Positions 1 to 7,247 of a DNA stretch of 13,454 nt are shown here, one piece after another. The stretch comes from Gemmatimonadaceae bacterium (lineage in GTDB: Bacteria > Gemmatimonadota > Gemmatimonadetes > Gemmatimonadales > Gemmatimonadaceae). The position numbers and the translations under genes were made by a program. Position 1 is the first letter of the stretch. Each line of letters opens with the position of its first letter. The stretch lies in NCBI GenBank assembly GCA_017881545.1, contig JADGQU010000032.1:1-13454 (forward strand). Direction: 5' to 3'. The notes below the pieces were generated by a model. It made no database searches. It was not told the DNA's origin and was given only the letters and a program-made list of their open reading frames with translations.

Positions 1-1137
1 GTAGCGCTTCTTGGCGACGGGCGGAAAGTACTCTTTCACGAAGATGCGGCCGAGCACCATCCCCATTGCATCGCCTTCGGCGTCGAGGACGCGCTTCCAG
101 CGCAACCGCGGCTCTCTCTGCCCATTGAGCACCCGGTTGTAAAAGCTGAAACGCTCGGCGTACTGCGCACTGCCGAGGTACGGCGCATAGCTCGTTATGA
201 GCTGAAAGCGCAGATAGTCCTGGAGAACCGGGACCGGTGTCGCCTGCACGAGCGTCTGTAGCGCCGTGAAGAACTCCGGTTGGCCGACGACGACCGAATC
301 AGGCCGCAGATTCCACACTGCCAGCCGCTCGGCCCAGGCTATAGACGGAGTGTACTTCGACGCCAGCTGCGCCGTCGTCATCTTGTTGTAGTTAGCAACA
401 GGATCGCGGAGGTCCTCGAGCTTGCGCGATGCTTTGGCGAGCGATGTTTCGAACGCCATGACACTCGCGGCCGCCGTTTTCGCGCCGGCGTCATCGCGGC
501 CGAGCTCCTTCAGAGTGCGGGCGATGTGCGCGACGTACTCGACGCGAATGTGCGCGACCCCGGTATCGGGATTGACGTAGAAGTCGCGGTCGGGAAGTCC
601 CAGCCCACCCTGACTCAGGTGCACCGACATCATGTCGCTCTTTCTCTCGTCCTGGTAGACGCCGAAGCTGAAGAAGGGCCCGACCTGAAGAGGATTCAGG
701 GCGAACGCGACATCCATCGCGTCGTTGGCATTCCGAATCGCGTCGATGCGAGCCAACACACCGTCGAGCGGGTGAATTCCGAGCCGGTCCGCCTTGGCGG
801 TATCCATCGCTGTCGCCCAGAAATCTCCGATCTTCTGCGCGTCGCTGCCCGGCGCCGCGGAAGCGGCCGCCGACTGCTCGTTGATGGTGCGGAGATTCAC
901 ATACAGCTGCTCGCGCACGACGTTGCCGATTCCCCACGCCGATTCGGTGTTGGGAATGGGATTGCGTTTCAACCAGCCACCGTTCGCGTACGTGAAGAAA
1001 TCCTGGCCGGGGTTCACCGTCGGATCGAGGTTGGCCTGGAGAAAGTCCGGCTGCGCTGGCGTGTTAGTCGTAGTCACGGGAGGGCTGCACGCCGCAAGGA
1101 TCGCGGCCACGCACAAGATCTTACGGGAGAGTTCCAT
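1..1137 (-). CDS. M13 family metallopeptidase, lipoprotein, N-terminal part (cut by left edge)
   Basis: The frame is open from an ATG at 1137 to the window edge, giving 379 residues without a stop. Residues 1-17 form a lipoprotein signal: positive start, hydrophobic run, then the lipobox L-A-A-C with Cys17. The mature part begins with the typical M13 opening (DPTVNPGQDFFTYANGGWL), followed by features of the Peptidase_M13_N lobe such as SQGGLGLPDRDFY at about residues 170-182. Family members are zinc endopeptidases of roughly 650-700 residues. The HExxH zinc site lies in the C-terminal half, which is beyond the window, so activity cannot be judged. It probably acts on peptides in the periplasm or at the cell surface. 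It follows element copy 1 on the same strand, with no clear Shine-Dalgarno before the ATG. It is not obviously linked to the biosynthetic operon. The family call is firm. Confidence 0.93.
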   Translation of the reverse strand, partial: MELSRKILCVAAILAACSPPVTTTNTPAQPDFLQANLDPTVNPGQDFFTYANGGWLKRNPIPNTESAWGIGNVVREQLYVNLRTINEQSAAASAAPGSDAQKIGDFWATAMDTAKADRLGIHPLDGVLARIDAIRNANDAMDVAFALNPLQVGPFFSFGVYQDERKSDMMSVHLSQGGLGLPDRDFYVNPDTGVAHIRVEYVAHIARTLKELGRDDAGAKTAAASVMAFETSLAKASRKLEDLRDPVANYNKMTTAQLASKYTPSIAWAERLAVWNLRPDSVVVGQPEFFTALQTLVQATPVPVLQDYLRFQLITSYAPYLGSAQYAERFSFYNRVLNGQREPRLRWKRVLDAEGDAMGMVLGRIFVKEYFPPVAKKRY

Positions 1138-1183
1138 GGTTTTGGATGCAAGGGAAGGAGATTTGTAGCGTCCTGCCCCGGAC

Positions 1184-1329
1184 ATCCACAGAACCAAGGC
1201 AGGGGGCTTTAAGCTATGCAGCCTTAGAGCTGATAAGCTATTCCGTCGGCGTCCGGGGCGCACACCTCGGATTAGACAGCCGTATGGACAGCGTAGTTCG
1301 CTTACGGCCCCCTGCCTTGGTATTCGATG
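1184..1329 (-). repeat. Inverted-repeat-ended element, copy 1 (146 bp)
   Basis: The ends form a perfect 15-bp inverted repeat: ACCAAGGCAGGGGGC at 1193-1207 and its complement at 1307-1321. A second copy lies at 8265-8471 in the same orientation. About 40 bases at the right end and about 70 at the left end align between the copies; the middle differs in sequence and length. The element sits 12 bases after the stop of the last biosynthetic gene and about 50 bases before the M13 peptidase start. I see no coding capacity and no convincing target-site duplication. It could be a MITE-like element or a structured transcribed repeat. The family is not recognised. Confidence 0.8.
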
Positions 1330-1341
1330 GGCTTCCGAAGA

Positions 1342-2232
1342 CTATCTGTCCTGGACGTAGCCGAGTTTGAGCGCCACGTCCCCGAGCGTCCTCATCAGTT
1401 TCTGATCCTCACGCGTGAACTCGACCTCGAACTCGTCCTCCACCGCCATCATGAACACGACGAGATCGAGCGAGTCCACACCCATCTCGACGAGTGACGC
1501 ATCCAGCCGAATCTCCGACGGCTGCCGGCCAAGCGAATCCGCGGCAACGCGACGCAGCCGGTGCTCGATCGAGTCGATCGCGATTCTCCGCGGCCCGGCG
1601 ACCTGCTCGAAGCAGGTTGCATATTGCCTGAGCTCACCGTACACCTGTTCGTCGATCCGCTGGAACCGGTCGAGCATCTCCTTCACAACAGATTCGCCAT
1701 GAACCGCCCCGTAAGCGTCGAGTCGATCCTTCACCCACCTGATGTGACCCACTTCTTCGTCGATGAGCTGCTGCAACGTTCTCGCGACTTCCGGATGCGT
1801 CCCGGGCCATGAAAGGTGCGCCTTGAAGTGCCGCACCACTCTCCGCTCGAAGATCTGCGTCAGCGCCAGAACCTCGAGCAGGTTGGACGGATTTCCGACC
1901 GCCGCATGATAGCGTGACTGGTAAGTCTCGCTCACGCGCCGAGGAGTTCCGCCAACCTTTAGGATCGCCTCAGTCCAGGCCCAGGCGTGACGCGCCTCTT
2001 CCGCGCAGTGCTCGGTGAGACGCACCCGCAAATCGTCGTCGTCGGTCTCGCGCGCGAGGCGACCCATGAGGAGCGCGCCCGCCAGCTCCGATTCCCGATA
2101 GTAGCTGAGCAACCAGAGCTCGTTCTCGGTGATCTCGAGCTGCTTCGGGTAGCCGTGATGTCCGTTCGACGCCGCGACCGGATCGGCAGCGCCGGTACTC
2201 GTCACCGCGTCAAGTGCCATGATATCAACCAT
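1342..2232 (-). CDS. Ferritin-like diiron protein fused to a C-terminal acyl carrier protein
   Basis: 296 residues in two domains. Residues about 35-200 form a four-helix ferritin-like domain with a complete set of candidate carboxylate and histidine ligands: Glu49 in helix 1, E79xxH82, Glu129 in helix 3, and E160xxH163. Residues about 215-296 are a type II acyl carrier protein with the phosphopantetheine site G-V-D-S-L-D, Ser254, followed by the usual acidic helix. Diiron proteins of this fold oxidise, hydroxylate or desaturate substrates using oxygen. The fused carrier suggests the substrate is presented as a thioester on the same polypeptide, which is inference. It is the last gene of the operon and overlaps the preceding gene by 8 bases. 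The ATG at 2232 is chosen because AAAGGAGG lies 9 bases before it; the in-frame ATG four codons later is too far from that site. Confidence 0.88.
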   Translation of the reverse strand: MVDIMALDAVTSTGAADPVAASNGHHGYPKQLEITENELWLLSYYRESELAGALLMGRLARETDDDDLRVRLTEHCAEEARHAWAWTEAILKVGGTPRRVSETYQSRYHAAVGNPSNLLEVLALTQIFERRVVRHFKAHLSWPGTHPEVARTLQQLIDEEVGHIRWVKDRLDAYGAVHGESVVKEMLDRFQRIDEQVYGELRQYATCFEQVAGPRRIAIDSIEHRLRRVAADSLGRQPSEIRLDASLVEMGVDSLDLVVFMMAVEDEFEVEFTREDQKLMRTLGDVALKLGYVQDR

Positions 2233-2950
2233 TGGTCAATTCCTCCTTTAGATGCTCCGTCGGCGCGAGGCCGCAGAGCTGTCTTATCTTCCTGTTCATC
2301 GCCATGATCGCCTCGAAGTCGTTCTCCTCGGCGAGTGGAATGTCGACGACGTCGCTGCCGTAGTGCCTGAAGTTCTCCGCCGCGGCGAGGATCTCGTCGG
2401 CGACTTGGGAGTTCGCCGCGATCCTCTTCTTGAGCAGCGCACCCGCGCCCGCGCTGTGCCGCAGCTCGTCCCTGCTCATGTAACCCAACAGCTCCGCCAG
2501 AACCGGCTCTCGTGTTCGCTCACCGAGCCGCCGGAAAAAGTGGGCGGCAAAAAGCTCGGAGCACATGAAGTGAGTGAGATACGTGATGATCTCATCTCGG
2601 CGGTAAGTGATTCCGCTCGTCCCCTCACGCGCGTCGACGAGCGCCTGCTCCGACACTCTCGAGGCTTCCTCGCCGACAAAGTCGAGATACTTTCGGAGCG
2701 CTGTGTAGTGCTTGAGCCCCTCGTACAGCTCGAGGCTCAGGATCGCCGTTGCATCGATGTCGTCCCAGAGGAGCAACATCAGCCGCGGCGCGAAGGTCGG
2801 CAGATACCCTTCGATCAGCGCAGCATCGCGCAGGCTGGCCAGAATCTCGGGCTCTGCGCGCGCGGCGTCGCGATCGATCGCGGACCAGGGGATGGTCGCC
2901 ATCGACCATGCAGCGCTCTCGGCCGCGCGCAGATGCTCCTCGTAAATCAC
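2225..2950 (-). CDS. Acyl-ACP-desaturase-like diiron protein
   Basis: 241 residues, shorter than plant or mycobacterial acyl-ACP desaturases. Aligned by eye with the Delta-9 stearoyl-ACP desaturase pattern, E47-x-x-LPT matches the first-helix ligand segment (E-E-A-LPT). E77-G-L-K-H81 matches EENRH, Glu132 (CSELFAAH) matches the third-helix glutamate, and D161-E-L-R-H165 matches DEKRH. In this alignment the Glu that pairs with the first His is Gly78, with Glu77 next to it, so the iron site may be altered. The expected role is oxygen-dependent oxidation of a carrier-bound substrate in the cytoplasm. It starts with GTG inside the GTGA shared with the methyltransferase stop; GGAG lies 8 bases upstream. 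It is followed by the ferritin-like/ACP fusion. The fold is fairly sure; desaturation as the reaction is not. Confidence 0.78.
   Translation of the reverse strand: MIYEEHLRAAESAAWSMATIPWSAIDRDAARAEPEILASLRDAALIEGYLPTFAPRLMLLLWDDIDATAILSLELYEGLKHYTALRKYLDFVGEEASRVSEQALVDAREGTSGITYRRDEIITYLTHFMCSELFAAHFFRRLGERTREPVLAELLGYMSRDELRHSAGAGALLKKRIAANSQVADEILAAAENFRHYGSDVVDIPLAEENDFEAIMAMNRKIRQLCGLAPTEHLKEELTNG
2242..2249 (-). promoter_or_regulatory. Strong Shine-Dalgarno of the ferritin-like/ACP gene
   Basis: On the minus strand this reads AAAGGAGG, a near-full match to the anti-Shine-Dalgarno, 9 bases before the ATG at 2232. It lies inside the end of the preceding diiron gene. It is the best ribosome binding site in the operon, which suggests the last gene is translated at a high level even far from the promoter. 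Confidence 0.8.
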
Positions 2951-3855
2951 AGCTCTTTCTCCGCAACGGCGAGCGTCTGCAGTCCGACCTTGTCGCGGCC
3001 GGTTCGAATCTTCGTGAAGCCCGCTGATTTCAACAGCTCCGTCAAGCGTTCCGTCGAGCGGTAGTTCGTATGCAGCTCCGCCAGCTCGCGGGCGAGGTAG
3101 TCCGAGACCCTGTCGCGGCTCATCGCCGACGTGATGAATCGGCCGCCGTCATTCAGGGAAGCGCAGCACCGGCGATAGAAGTCGAGCAACTGATGGTCGG
3201 AGAGGAATTCGCCGAACCCGAGCGAGACGACGACATCCGCGCCTTTCAGTAGCGACTCGGCGCCAAGCGCGTCCGCGCACCGAAACTCGAAGCACGGATG
3301 ATCTTGAGTAAGTGTTCGCGAGAGCTCGAGCGCTTCAGGATCGAGGTCGATTCCGATGAAGTCAACCTGCTCGTAGAGCTCCGGCTCCGTCGCATGAAGC
3401 ATCTCAGCGACCTCAAAGAGATCGCGAGCAATTCCGCAAGGCACAGATATCACGACGATTGGATCTATGGACGCCGGACCCGAACGCTTTGGATCTGGTA
3501 CCCGAGCGCCTCCGGCCAGCCTTGCCTCGACAACGTTCCTGATTCCGCCCCGTATCTCGATGCACGAGTGGAAGAACCGGCTGCGCATCGATCGCGCGCC
3601 TCTCAGCTTGAGAAGCACCCGGTCGAGCACGCGCCCCACACCGTACCGGCCGCTCGGCTCGTTTCTATAGATGTGGTCGGCGAAGCGGAAGCTCCCCGAA
3701 TTCCGGATCCCCTCTCGCGCCAGATCGCTGGTCGTAAGCAATGCGTACACGGGGAGGAGATGATATTTCCCCTCCGCCACCAGACGCCGCGGAATCGATT
3801 CGGAGCGACGGGTGCGATTCGGCAGTTGAAGTGCGGGCTCAGACATTGGCGACAT
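2947..3855 (-). CDS. Class I SAM-dependent methyltransferase
   Basis: 302 residues. The Rossmann-type methyltransferase core begins near residue 131. Motif I is V-I-S-V-P-C-G-I-A-R-D (135-145), with Cys-Gly in place of the usual acidic GxG. The acidic motif II is F-I-G-I-D-L-D-P (166-173), with Asp170 as candidate ribose ligand. C-A-D (193-195) fits the adenine-binding loop, and the following strand is ADVVVSLGFGEFL. The N-terminal 130 residues contain RYGVGRVLDRVLL and an Arg-rich segment that resemble what I recall of the Methyltransf_20 family (PF12147); this assignment is tentative. The target (O, N or C) cannot be read from sequence. The gene overlaps the ligase stop by 17 bases and the next diiron gene by 4. 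The ATG at 3855 has GAGG 7 bases upstream. Its place in the operon suggests tailoring of the product or of a carrier-bound intermediate. Confidence 0.82.
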   Translation of the reverse strand: MSPMSEPALQLPNRTRRSESIPRRLVAEGKYHLLPVYALLTTSDLAREGIRNSGSFRFADHIYRNEPSGRYGVGRVLDRVLLKLRGARSMRSRFFHSCIEIRGGIRNVVEARLAGGARVPDPKRSGPASIDPIVVISVPCGIARDLFEVAEMLHATEPELYEQVDFIGIDLDPEALELSRTLTQDHPCFEFRCADALGAESLLKGADVVVSLGFGEFLSDHQLLDFYRRCCASLNDGGRFITSAMSRDRVSDYLARELAELHTNYRSTERLTELLKSAGFTKIRTGRDKVGLQTLAVAEKEL

Positions 3856-5077
3856 TTTTCGACCTCACGACATCGGGCCAGCTTTCCTCGTCCGGCCCGT
3901 GTTGGTTGACGAACGCGATCACCCACCGCTCCCACCCGAACGCCACGCAGCCGCTGTGGGCGTGTTCGCCGGAGGGTAGCAGTATCGAGAACGCTCTTCC
4001 GAAATGCTGCTGGTGATTGTTGAATGACGCGGCGGCTACGCTCCTTCCGTCGGCATCTACTCGTAGCCGGAGCTCGTACTTGAGAGGCAGCATCTGCTGC
4101 ATCAGCATCCGCCCCCGCGATTCGTTGGTGAAAAAAGGATCGCTGGCGATCTCGATGTGTCCTCGGAGTGAGAGCTCGTTCAGCCAGAGCCGAACCCGGA
4201 CCATCAGCTCATTGCGCAGTTTCTCGACGAGCGCAACATCACCGACAGCGATTATTTCACGCATTGTGAACGCAGCCAGGCGTTCTTCGGGATGAACGGA
4301 ATTCGGGTCGTGCTCATTCCGGTAGCAGCGACCAATCGCTGTAACGATCGATTCCCCGCCTTCGAGCGTGCTGTCCGAGACGCAGGGATAGTGGTGGTAG
4401 CAGACAGCGGGTGGCCGCGCAGATTCATCGCCCGGCGTTCCGGTGAACACCAACTTTTCTGGGAATGCGGTAGTGAAGCCGGCACGCCCGAGCGTCGCCA
4501 GCGGGATTTCCGCGGGGAATGTCTCCTCCGTCGCGCCAAGCTCGAGCGCCCATCCATATACAGTGCTGTCGAAGTAGTCGCGCAGCGAGGCCGCGGATCC
4601 GCGCATGATGAGCCCGCCGTCCGGTGTGACCTCCAGCTCCCTTCGCGCCAACATCTCCGAAACGCCGGATTGGAGGCGCGCGCCCAGGGGCGCGGCGTTG
4701 GCGCCCAAACGCTGGATCTCGCGTTTGCCGTTAGTGCCGGCCCTTCCCTCTTCCCTCTTCCCCCTTCCCCCGATCGCGGGGCCCCGCCTCACGCGCTTGA
4801 TCGCGATAGGTTCCCCGTTCGTAAAAACGCGCGCGATCGTAGCAATCGATCTGAAGTTGGCGAGCACGATCTGCGCATCGGGAATCTTTCTACCCAGCGC
4901 CGATTGAAGAAACGCGATCAGCTCCAGTACCTTGAGCGAATCGATCACCCGGTCCTCGAACAGCAGAGTATCCACCGTGATCGCGTCCGCGACCTCGCGC
5001 TCGGCAAGTCGCTCGCGCGTAAATCGCAGGAGGCGCTCTTCAAGCTCCGTCGCGGTCAGCACGGACGCGTCCCCCAA
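3839..5077 (-). CDS. Carrier protein fused to amino acid:[carrier protein] ligase (class II synthetase-like)
   Basis: 412 residues. Residues about 8-90 are a carrier protein with phosphopantetheine serine Ser47 (V-I-D-S-L-K) and the NFRSI segment common in amino acid carrier proteins. A basic low-complexity linker follows (about 95-125). Residues about 130-412 are a class II aminoacyl-tRNA synthetase-like core without a tRNA-binding domain. Motif 2 is G-R-C-Y-R-N-E (249-255) and motif 3 surrounds G-W-E-R-W (381-385). Cys226, Glu274 and Cys377 fit the Cys/Glu/Cys zinc set of the SerRS-like amino acid:[carrier protein] ligases known from Bradyrhizobium. Those enzymes activate glycine or alanine with ATP and load it onto a separate carrier protein; here the carrier is fused, so loading in cis is likely. 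The start at 5077 is TTG with GGAG 5 bases upstream; a GTG at 5062 is the alternative. It overlaps both neighbours. Confidence 0.87.
   Translation of the reverse strand: MGDASVLTATELEERLLRFTRERLAEREVADAITVDTLLFEDRVIDSLKVLELIAFLQSALGRKIPDAQIVLANFRSIATIARVFTNGEPIAIKRVRRGPAIGGRGKREEGRAGTNGKREIQRLGANAAPLGARLQSGVSEMLARRELEVTPDGGLIMRGSAASLRDYFDSTVYGWALELGATEETFPAEIPLATLGRAGFTTAFPEKLVFTGTPGDESARPPAVCYHHYPCVSDSTLEGGESIVTAIGRCYRNEHDPNSVHPEERLAAFTMREIIAVGDVALVEKLRNELMVRVRLWLNELSLRGHIEIASDPFFTNESRGRMLMQQMLPLKYELRLRVDADGRSVAAASFNNHQQHFGRAFSILLPSGEHAHSGCVAFGWERWVIAFVNQHGPDEESWPDVVRSKNVANV
4742..4771. repeat. Heptanucleotide tandem repeat inside the ligase linker
   Basis: Four head-to-tail units of YCTTCCC (CCTTCCC, TCTTCCC, TCTTCCC, CCTTCCC) followed by CC. 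On the coding strand this is a pure purine run encoding the Gly/Arg/Lys/Glu-rich linker between the carrier and ligase domains. Gain or loss of a single seven-base unit would shift the reading frame. Confidence 0.85.
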
Positions 5078-6177
5078 TTGCTCTCCAGGCAGTACTTCAC
5101 CACTCGCGGATAGAAATCGCTCGAGCGCTGCGGCGCGATTCCGCTCTCCGCCAGCACCGTTGCCGCCTGGTTAGTCGCGAACACCTTGGGATGCGCGAGC
5201 TGATACGCAAAGGTGCGAATGGCGCGCGTGGCGCCTTTGAGCACTTCATTGCCCGTCTCTTCAACCGAGCGCACGAATAGCTCGTAAGTGTCGAGATCGA
5301 CGATGAGCGGTCGCTCCACGGCGCGCTTCCGCCACGCTGGACGGAATCGGGACAGCGAGGATACCGTCTCGCCAATCAATTCCTCGAGGCTGCTGCTCGA
5401 CTCCCGCCCCGCAGCCAGATGGAACACTCCCGGCCTCGGCGCGTTCTCCACCAGGTGAAGCGTAGCCGCGGCGACAAAATCGGAGCTAACGATATCGACC
5501 GGCTCGGCTGGATCACCCGGAATCATCGGCGCGAGACCATTGTAGAGCAGCCTGATGGCGTGGTGGATCGTATTGAAGCCGCTGACTCTGCCGGTTGTCG
5601 AATCACCGACGACGGTGCTGAGCCGAACGAGGATTAGCGGCAATTCACCCATGGCGGCGCGAACGATCTCCTCCATCTCGGCCTTCGATTGCTCGTAACT
5701 GTTGACGAATCCGTGTCCCTCGTCTCCGTACTCCGACTCGGCAAAGACACCCCGCCGCTTCCCGCTCACATAAACGGTGCTCAGGAATGCTCCGCACTCG
5801 AGCGACGCGCAGCCGCGAGCGAAGTCGAGCACGTTGCGACTTCCCGCGACGTTCGCGGCGCGGGCCGCGGCCAGAGGAAGCGTAAATGACGTCGACCCAG
5901 CGGCGTGAATGATGTGCGTAGTCTCACGCCGCACGGATGCTAGAGTGGCGTCGTCGAGCCCGAGCGACGAACCGACGCCGATGTCGCCCTCGAGAACGTT
6001 GAGCTTCGCGGTTACGTCGAGTTCGCCAAGGATCGCCTTCACGCGCTCGTGCGGATCGCGATCGCTGCGGCGAACGAGGGCATTGATGCGCAGGCCCTTT
6101 CGCACCGCGAGCTTGCGCAGCAGATCGCCGCCCACCGCGCCGGTCGCGCCCGTCAGAAGAATCGACTGGTCTCTCAT
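5056..6177 (-). CDS. NAD(P)-dependent thioester-reductase-like protein (extended SDR, NAD_binding_4 type)
   Basis: 373 residues from the ATG at 6177. This ATG lies one base after the stop of the ketosynthase gene; a TTG 15 bases upstream (6192) is possible but less likely. The nucleotide-binding motif T-G-A-T-G-A-V-G is near the N-terminus (residues 9-16 from this start). The catalytic Y-E-Q-S-K (Tyr161, Lys165) is preceded by the active-site Ser of FLSTVYVSG. The segment ILVRLSTVVGDSTTG and the following region match the fatty acyl-CoA reductase/thioester reductase group. Such enzymes reduce acyl thioesters on carrier proteins or CoA to aldehydes or alcohols, often releasing the product. With two carrier domains in the operon, reductive release is the natural guess. 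It overlaps the carrier-ligase gene by 22 bases. An epimerase-like SDR acting on a small substrate remains possible. Confidence 0.82.
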   Translation of the reverse strand: MRDQSILLTGATGAVGGDLLRKLAVRKGLRINALVRRSDRDPHERVKAILGELDVTAKLNVLEGDIGVGSSLGLDDATLASVRRETTHIIHAAGSTSFTLPLAAARAANVAGSRNVLDFARGCASLECGAFLSTVYVSGKRRGVFAESEYGDEGHGFVNSYEQSKAEMEEIVRAAMGELPLILVRLSTVVGDSTTGRVSGFNTIHHAIRLLYNGLAPMIPGDPAEPVDIVSSDFVAAATLHLVENAPRPGVFHLAAGRESSSSLEELIGETVSSLSRFRPAWRKRAVERPLIVDLDTYELFVRSVEETGNEVLKGATRAIRTFAYQLAHPKVFATNQAATVLAESGIAPQRSSDFYPRVVKYCLESNWGTRPC

Positions 6178-6178
6178 C

Positions 6179-7174
6179 TCAGTGCTGGACAATCATGCAG
6201 GCCCAGTTCGAGCCGTAGCCGAAAGTGAAGAGCAGCAGGTAGTCGCCTTTTTCGATCATGCCCGCCTCAGTCGCGCGACGCAGGTTCAGCAGGTTGTCGG
6301 ATGCGATCGTATGCCCCACCCGGGCGATGTTCTCGGTGTAGATCCGCTCCGGCGGACACTTGATCAAGCGGCCGAGTATCTCCCAGCTGCGGAGAGAAAC
6401 GTTGTGCGGGATGACCAGAGAGATGTCGTCCATCTCGAGACCGGCCTTGGCGAGCGTCCGCTCGATGAGCGCCGTCGCGGTTGGGAAATACGCCGCGATG
6501 ATCTCGTTTTCGATTGCCTCGCTGTCCCAGAGGGCGCCCTTCGTGATCTGGGTGCACTCGACAATCCTGTTGATACGGTCGCCGCGGCGAACGATCGTCG
6601 CGCACGCACCATCCGAGACGAGGTTGTAGGCGAGATCGCGATGACGTCCCGCCGGAAACTTGTCGGAGCTGACGCACAGCACAGCCCGCAACTCACCTTC
6701 TGCGACTATCAGCGCTCGTGCCATCCTGAGTGCGGCGAATATCGATGCGCAGCCAAGCTGATTGATTCCGACGACTGGTGCGTTGGGGAGACCCAGCTCG
6801 GTCTGTAGCACCGACGCCGGATACTTGAAGAGATCCGGAACGCTGTCGAGCTGGAGAACAGAACCGTGCGGAGATCCGCCATTCCCGTCCCAGAGCGTGG
6901 AGCTCGAGCTGAGCGCCGCCGCGTAGAGAATCATTCCAATGTCGTTGCGGTCGACGTCGCTCTCCTCCAGCACTCTTTCCGCCGCTGCGATCGCCATATC
7001 GATGTTCGTCTCCTCGCCGGCCAGGTGCACCGTATCGAAGCCAAACGACGTGAGCGTCTCGGGCGAGCCGCGCAGCAATCCGCGGTCGTGCAGCTCGCGC
7101 ACGCTGGCTACGCGGGGCGGCAGATACTCCGCGATCGAGTGTATTCCGGCAGTTGATTGTGCTCGCATGTTCAC
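6179..7174 (-). CDS. Ketosynthase III (FabH-like) family protein with altered triad
   Basis: 331 residues, the usual length for thiolase-fold KAS III. The nucleophile is Cys142 in N-Q-L-G-C-A-S, and His257 lies in V-I-P-H-N. At the place of the third triad residue, normally Asn in GNTSAAS, the protein has G-H-T-I-A-S-D-N, so His288 replaces Asn. KAS III enzymes condense an acyl thioester with malonyl-ACP, while divergent members in antibiotic pathways transfer acyl groups to alcohols, amines or carrier proteins. Here it may join an acyl group to the amino acid-derived unit, which is inference. The start is GTG at 7174 or ATG at 7168; neither has a clear Shine-Dalgarno. It begins the tightly coupled six-gene block and is separated from the upstream membrane protein gene by 73 bases. 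Confidence 0.88.
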   Translation of the reverse strand: MNMRAQSTAGIHSIAEYLPPRVASVRELHDRGLLRGSPETLTSFGFDTVHLAGEETNIDMAIAAAERVLEESDVDRNDIGMILYAAALSSSSTLWDGNGGSPHGSVLQLDSVPDLFKYPASVLQTELGLPNAPVVGINQLGCASIFAALRMARALIVAEGELRAVLCVSSDKFPAGRHRDLAYNLVSDGACATIVRRGDRINRIVECTQITKGALWDSEAIENEIIAAYFPTATALIERTLAKAGLEMDDISLVIPHNVSLRSWEILGRLIKCPPERIYTENIARVGHTIASDNLLNLRRATEAGMIEKGDYLLLFTFGYGSNWACMIVQH

Positions 7175-7180
7175 GAGTCT

Positions 7181-7220
7181 ACCCCGGGGTGCCGGTTCGG
7201 GGGATACGTAGGGTTACGTA
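7181..7220. promoter_or_regulatory. Palindromes upstream of the ketosynthase gene (possible operator)
   Basis: The 73-base gap before the ketosynthase gene holds two perfect TACGTA palindromes at 7205-7210 and 7215-7220. They sit exactly 10 bases apart as a direct repeat of CTACGTANCC on the minus strand. A 10-bp palindrome, ACCCCGGGGT, lies at 7181-7190. Spacing of one helical turn suits a protein-binding site, but no promoter elements are evident and the role is a guess. Confidence 0.3.
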
Positions 7221-7247
7221 GTCGCGGGTAAACACGCGTGGGGCGGC

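Noticed and set aside
280..1212. Plus-strand open frame of 310 codons opposite the M13 peptidase
   Set aside because: It is Arg/His-rich with no recognisable domain, and the minus strand encodes a clear M13 peptidase over the same bases; it is a GC-rich shadow frame.
1184..1329. Integron attC site, because the element is imperfectly palindromic and lies 3' of genes on one strand
   Set aside because: The required GTTRRRY and RYYYAAC core sites are not present at the ends, there is no integrase, and an eight-gene cassette would be unusual.
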